Of a stretch of 64,000 nt of DNA, positions 62,400 through 64,000 are shown piece after piece. Source of the stretch: Gordonia sediminis (GTDB lineage Bacteria > Actinomycetota > Actinomycetes > Mycobacteriales > Mycobacteriaceae); assembly GCA_004193205.1 (NCBI GenBank), contig RZUM01000015.1:1-64000 (forward strand), written 5' to 3'. A program made the translations under genes and the position numbers. Below the pieces are notes generated by a model, which did not search any database, was not told the origin of the DNA, and saw nothing but the letters and a program-made list of their open reading frames with translations. How positions within the stretch are numbered: the stretch's first letter is position 1; each line of letters begins with the position of its first letter.

Positions 62400-63287
62400 C
62401 TATCCGAGCGCACCCCGAACCTGATCGGCGATGGCCTCCTGCCCGGCTTCATTCGGATGCAGCGGCGAGGCCCCGACCGCTCCCACCTGCGGTTCGATCC
62501 ACCGCTGCCCGGTCGGCGCGCACGCGTCGTGTCCCTGCGAGACCTCCGACATGTCGACGAAGGTGATACCGGTCTGCGCCGCGGCCTTCGCGATCGCGTC
62601 GTTGAGGGCGGCCTGCAGGTCACGTAGATACGGGACATCGCCGGCCGAGACCGGCACCGTCGGATAACAACCGGTGCCCGACGGCAGAATCCACGGATAG
62701 CCGACCGCGACGATCTCGGCCTCCGGCGCCTTGGCACGCACCGCGGTGAATGCGCGCACCAGGGCCGGGAAGGTCGTGGACTCCACGGTGTCGGTGAACT
62801 GCGCCCCGTGCCGGTCGCGGCACGGCGCGCCGGTCGGATCGCCTGCGGCGAGTTCGGCGCAGGTGCGGATCGCGTTGGTGTAGATGTCGCTGTCGTTGCC
62901 GCCGATCATGAGCGTCACCACGTCGGCGTCACCCGAGATGGCATCGAGTTGCGGCGGCACTCCTTGATACTGGGCGGCGAAGAAGTCGGCGGTGTCGGCG
63001 CCGCTGCAGCTCACGTCGTCGAGCCGATAGCCCTCGCCGGCCGCCACCAGATGTGCGAAATTGCGCGACGACCGGAAGCACATCACCGGTGAATCCGCCA
63101 CCAGCGGAGGCACTCCCGCGGCCGCGCTGTAGCTGTCGCCGAGGTTGACCAGCAGGGGTTCACCCGCCGCGGCGGGCGAGGACGCCACCGATGACGAGGT
63201 CCCCGAGGTGGCCGCGTCGTCGAGTGTGGACGCGCATCCGCCCAGCACCAGGACCAGCGCCGAGGCAACGGCCGCGACCGCCCTCAT
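62400..63287 (-). CDS. Secreted SGNH-hydrolase lipoprotein
   Basis: This 295-residue protein has a signal peptide with lipobox VLGGC and an SGNH domain: NLGDSYSAAAG, MIGGNDSDI and SPLHPNEAGQ (Asp/His region). It resembles secreted esterases such as Rv0518-type proteins. It converges on the sortase gene and overlaps the PucR-type gene by 4 bases. Confidence 0.85.
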   Translation of the reverse strand: MRAVAAVASALVLVLGGCASTLDDAATSGTSSSVASSPAAAGEPLLVNLGDSYSAAAGVPPLVADSPVMCFRSSRNFAHLVAAGEGYRLDDVSCSGADTADFFAAQYQGVPPQLDAISGDADVVTLMIGGNDSDIYTNAIRTCAELAAGDPTGAPCRDRHGAQFTDTVESTTFPALVRAFTAVRAKAPEAEIVAVGYPWILPSGTGCYPTVPVSAGDVPYLRDLQAALNDAIAKAAAQTGITFVDMSEVSQGHDACAPTGQRWIEPQVGAVGASPLHPNEAGQEAIADQVRGALG

Positions 63288-64000
63288 CTCACCGCCTCCG
63301 TCAGCAGCATCAGCAGCAACTCGGCGCGGGTGCGCGCGTCGGACAGATCCGCGTCGAGCAGATCCTCGATCCGTTCGATCCGGTGCCGCAGCGTATGTCG
63401 GTGCACGCCGGCCGCCGCGGCGGCGACGCCCCAGTTGCCGTTGGCCTGCAGGAACGCCAATAGCGTCCCCTGCAGGTCGGTGCCATGCTCGGCGTCGTGG
63501 GTGCGCAGCGGCGCCAACTGTTGCGCCGACGCGTCGGTCAGAGCCTGCCGCACCGGATCGATCGCGAGCACCGACCGGCTACCGTGCAGGTCGGAAAGCT
63601 GACCGGCCGCGGCGGATCGGCAGGCCACCGCCGCCTGCCGCACGGACTCGCCGAGCTCACTGACATCCACGTCCGGGCCGAGTCCTGCTGTCGCAGAACC
63701 GTTGTCGTTCACCATCTTCAGCAGGCGCGCGACGAACGCCGAGTCATCGTCGCCGCGCAGCAACACGGTCACCTCCAACCCGTCACGATGCACGAACACC
63801 GCCGGCCACCGATGCTCCAGCTCGTCGACGAGCCGTCGGCCGCCCCGCGCGGCCGCGTCGTCGTCGGTGAAGGTGAACACCGCGGCCCGTACCTTCCCCG
63901 CGGGATCGGCGGCCCGATCCAGAATCCGGGAGAGCCCGGGCCCGGCCGCCGAGCCGTCGATCGCCAGCGCCAGCGCATCGGAATGCAGATCGACCAGATC
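63284..64000 (-). CDS. PucR-type regulator, 5' end cut
   Basis: The frame stays open to the window edge, so the start is missing. The C-terminal helix-turn-helix (LLAFLQANGNWGVAAAAAGVHRHTLRHRIERIEDLL) is the PucR C-terminal domain, preceded by a GGDEF-like or sensory region. Such proteins control purine catabolism or other pathways; the target here is unknown. It overlaps the SGNH gene. Confidence 0.85.
   Translation of the reverse strand, partial: DLVDLHSDALALAIDGSAAGPGLSRILDRAADPAGKVRAAVFTFTDDDAAARGGRRLVDELEHRWPAVFVHRDGLEVTVLLRGDDDSAFVARLLKMVNDNGSATAGLGPDVDVSELGESVRQAAVACRSAAAGQLSDLHGSRSVLAIDPVRQALTDASAQQLAPLRTHDAEHGTDLQGTLLAFLQANGNWGVAAAAAGVHRHTLRHRIERIEDLLDADLSDARTRAELLLMLLTEAVR

Noticed and set aside
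1-64000. tRNA, rRNA, CRISPR arrays, transposases, prophage genes
   Set aside because: No cloverleaf, rRNA segment, regularly spaced repeat array or transposase/integrase motif was seen; the palindromes are irregularly spaced and lack spacers of constant length.

Overview
The window is high-GC actinobacterial chromosome, most likely Gordonia or a close mycolic-acid relative. The reasons are the DUF222/HNH (13E12-type) protein at the left edge, menA, a BldC-like regulator, an EspR-like regulator, an L-cysteine desulfhydrase (Cds1) homologue, and a hemL-phosphatase-tlpA-ccdA-resB-ccsB run in the same order as Mycobacterium tuberculosis Rv0524-Rv0529. Genus placement is inference. No rRNA, tRNA, CRISPR array, transposase or integrase was recognised.

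Left part (1-20.9 kb): a cut HNH protein, a small toxin-antitoxin pair, an HD-GYP/LuxR fusion regulator, an alpha/beta hydrolase, a DUF2235 hydrolase and an XRE regulator. A cell-envelope block follows (5.8-17.3 kb): a VWA lipoprotein, a PQQ-like beta-propeller membrane protein, a PASTA membrane protein overlapping a VWA-SGNH fusion, a DUF4190-like protein, a Nudix hydrolase, and a second membrane protein that shares its C-terminal domains with the propeller protein. Then come a tandemly duplicated ABM-like gene and an AbiE-like toxin-antitoxin pair.

Middle part (21-33.5 kb): a cellulose-synthase-like glycosyltransferase coupled to an OafA-type acyltransferase, with a lipoprotein lipase and a membrane-anchored SGNH protein next to them (surface glycan synthesis and acylation), then DedA, an ArnT-like transferase, VapBC, an orphan membrane protein and menA.

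Accessory stretch (33.5-51 kb), lying between menA and the cytochrome c maturation operon: a duplicated signalling module. One copy is complete (NarL-type response regulator, histidine kinase, kinase-like membrane partner). In the second copy the response regulator has been cut down in frame to a 35-codon stub, and two receiver-less LuxR-type regulators plus a secreted M23 endopeptidase follow. A motif with CTTTNGGG and TATGGGG ends recurs upstream of three of these units. Another collapsed response regulator lies at 43.8-44.1 kb. The perfect palindrome GCGTTCCGCGGAACGC and its variants cluster at 17.4 and 42.5-43.8 kb. The stretch also holds a Clp-N-domain protein with its HTH regulator (apparently leaderless), a MacB-like ABC transporter, Cds1 and BldC.

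Right part (51.8-64 kb): an EspR-like regulator, the hemL-to-ccsB operon (resB carries an in-frame dispersed-repeat insertion), a PrsW-like protease, a probable sortase with a neighbouring surface protein that lacks a canonical sorting signal, an SGNH lipoprotein and a PucR-type regulator cut by the window edge.
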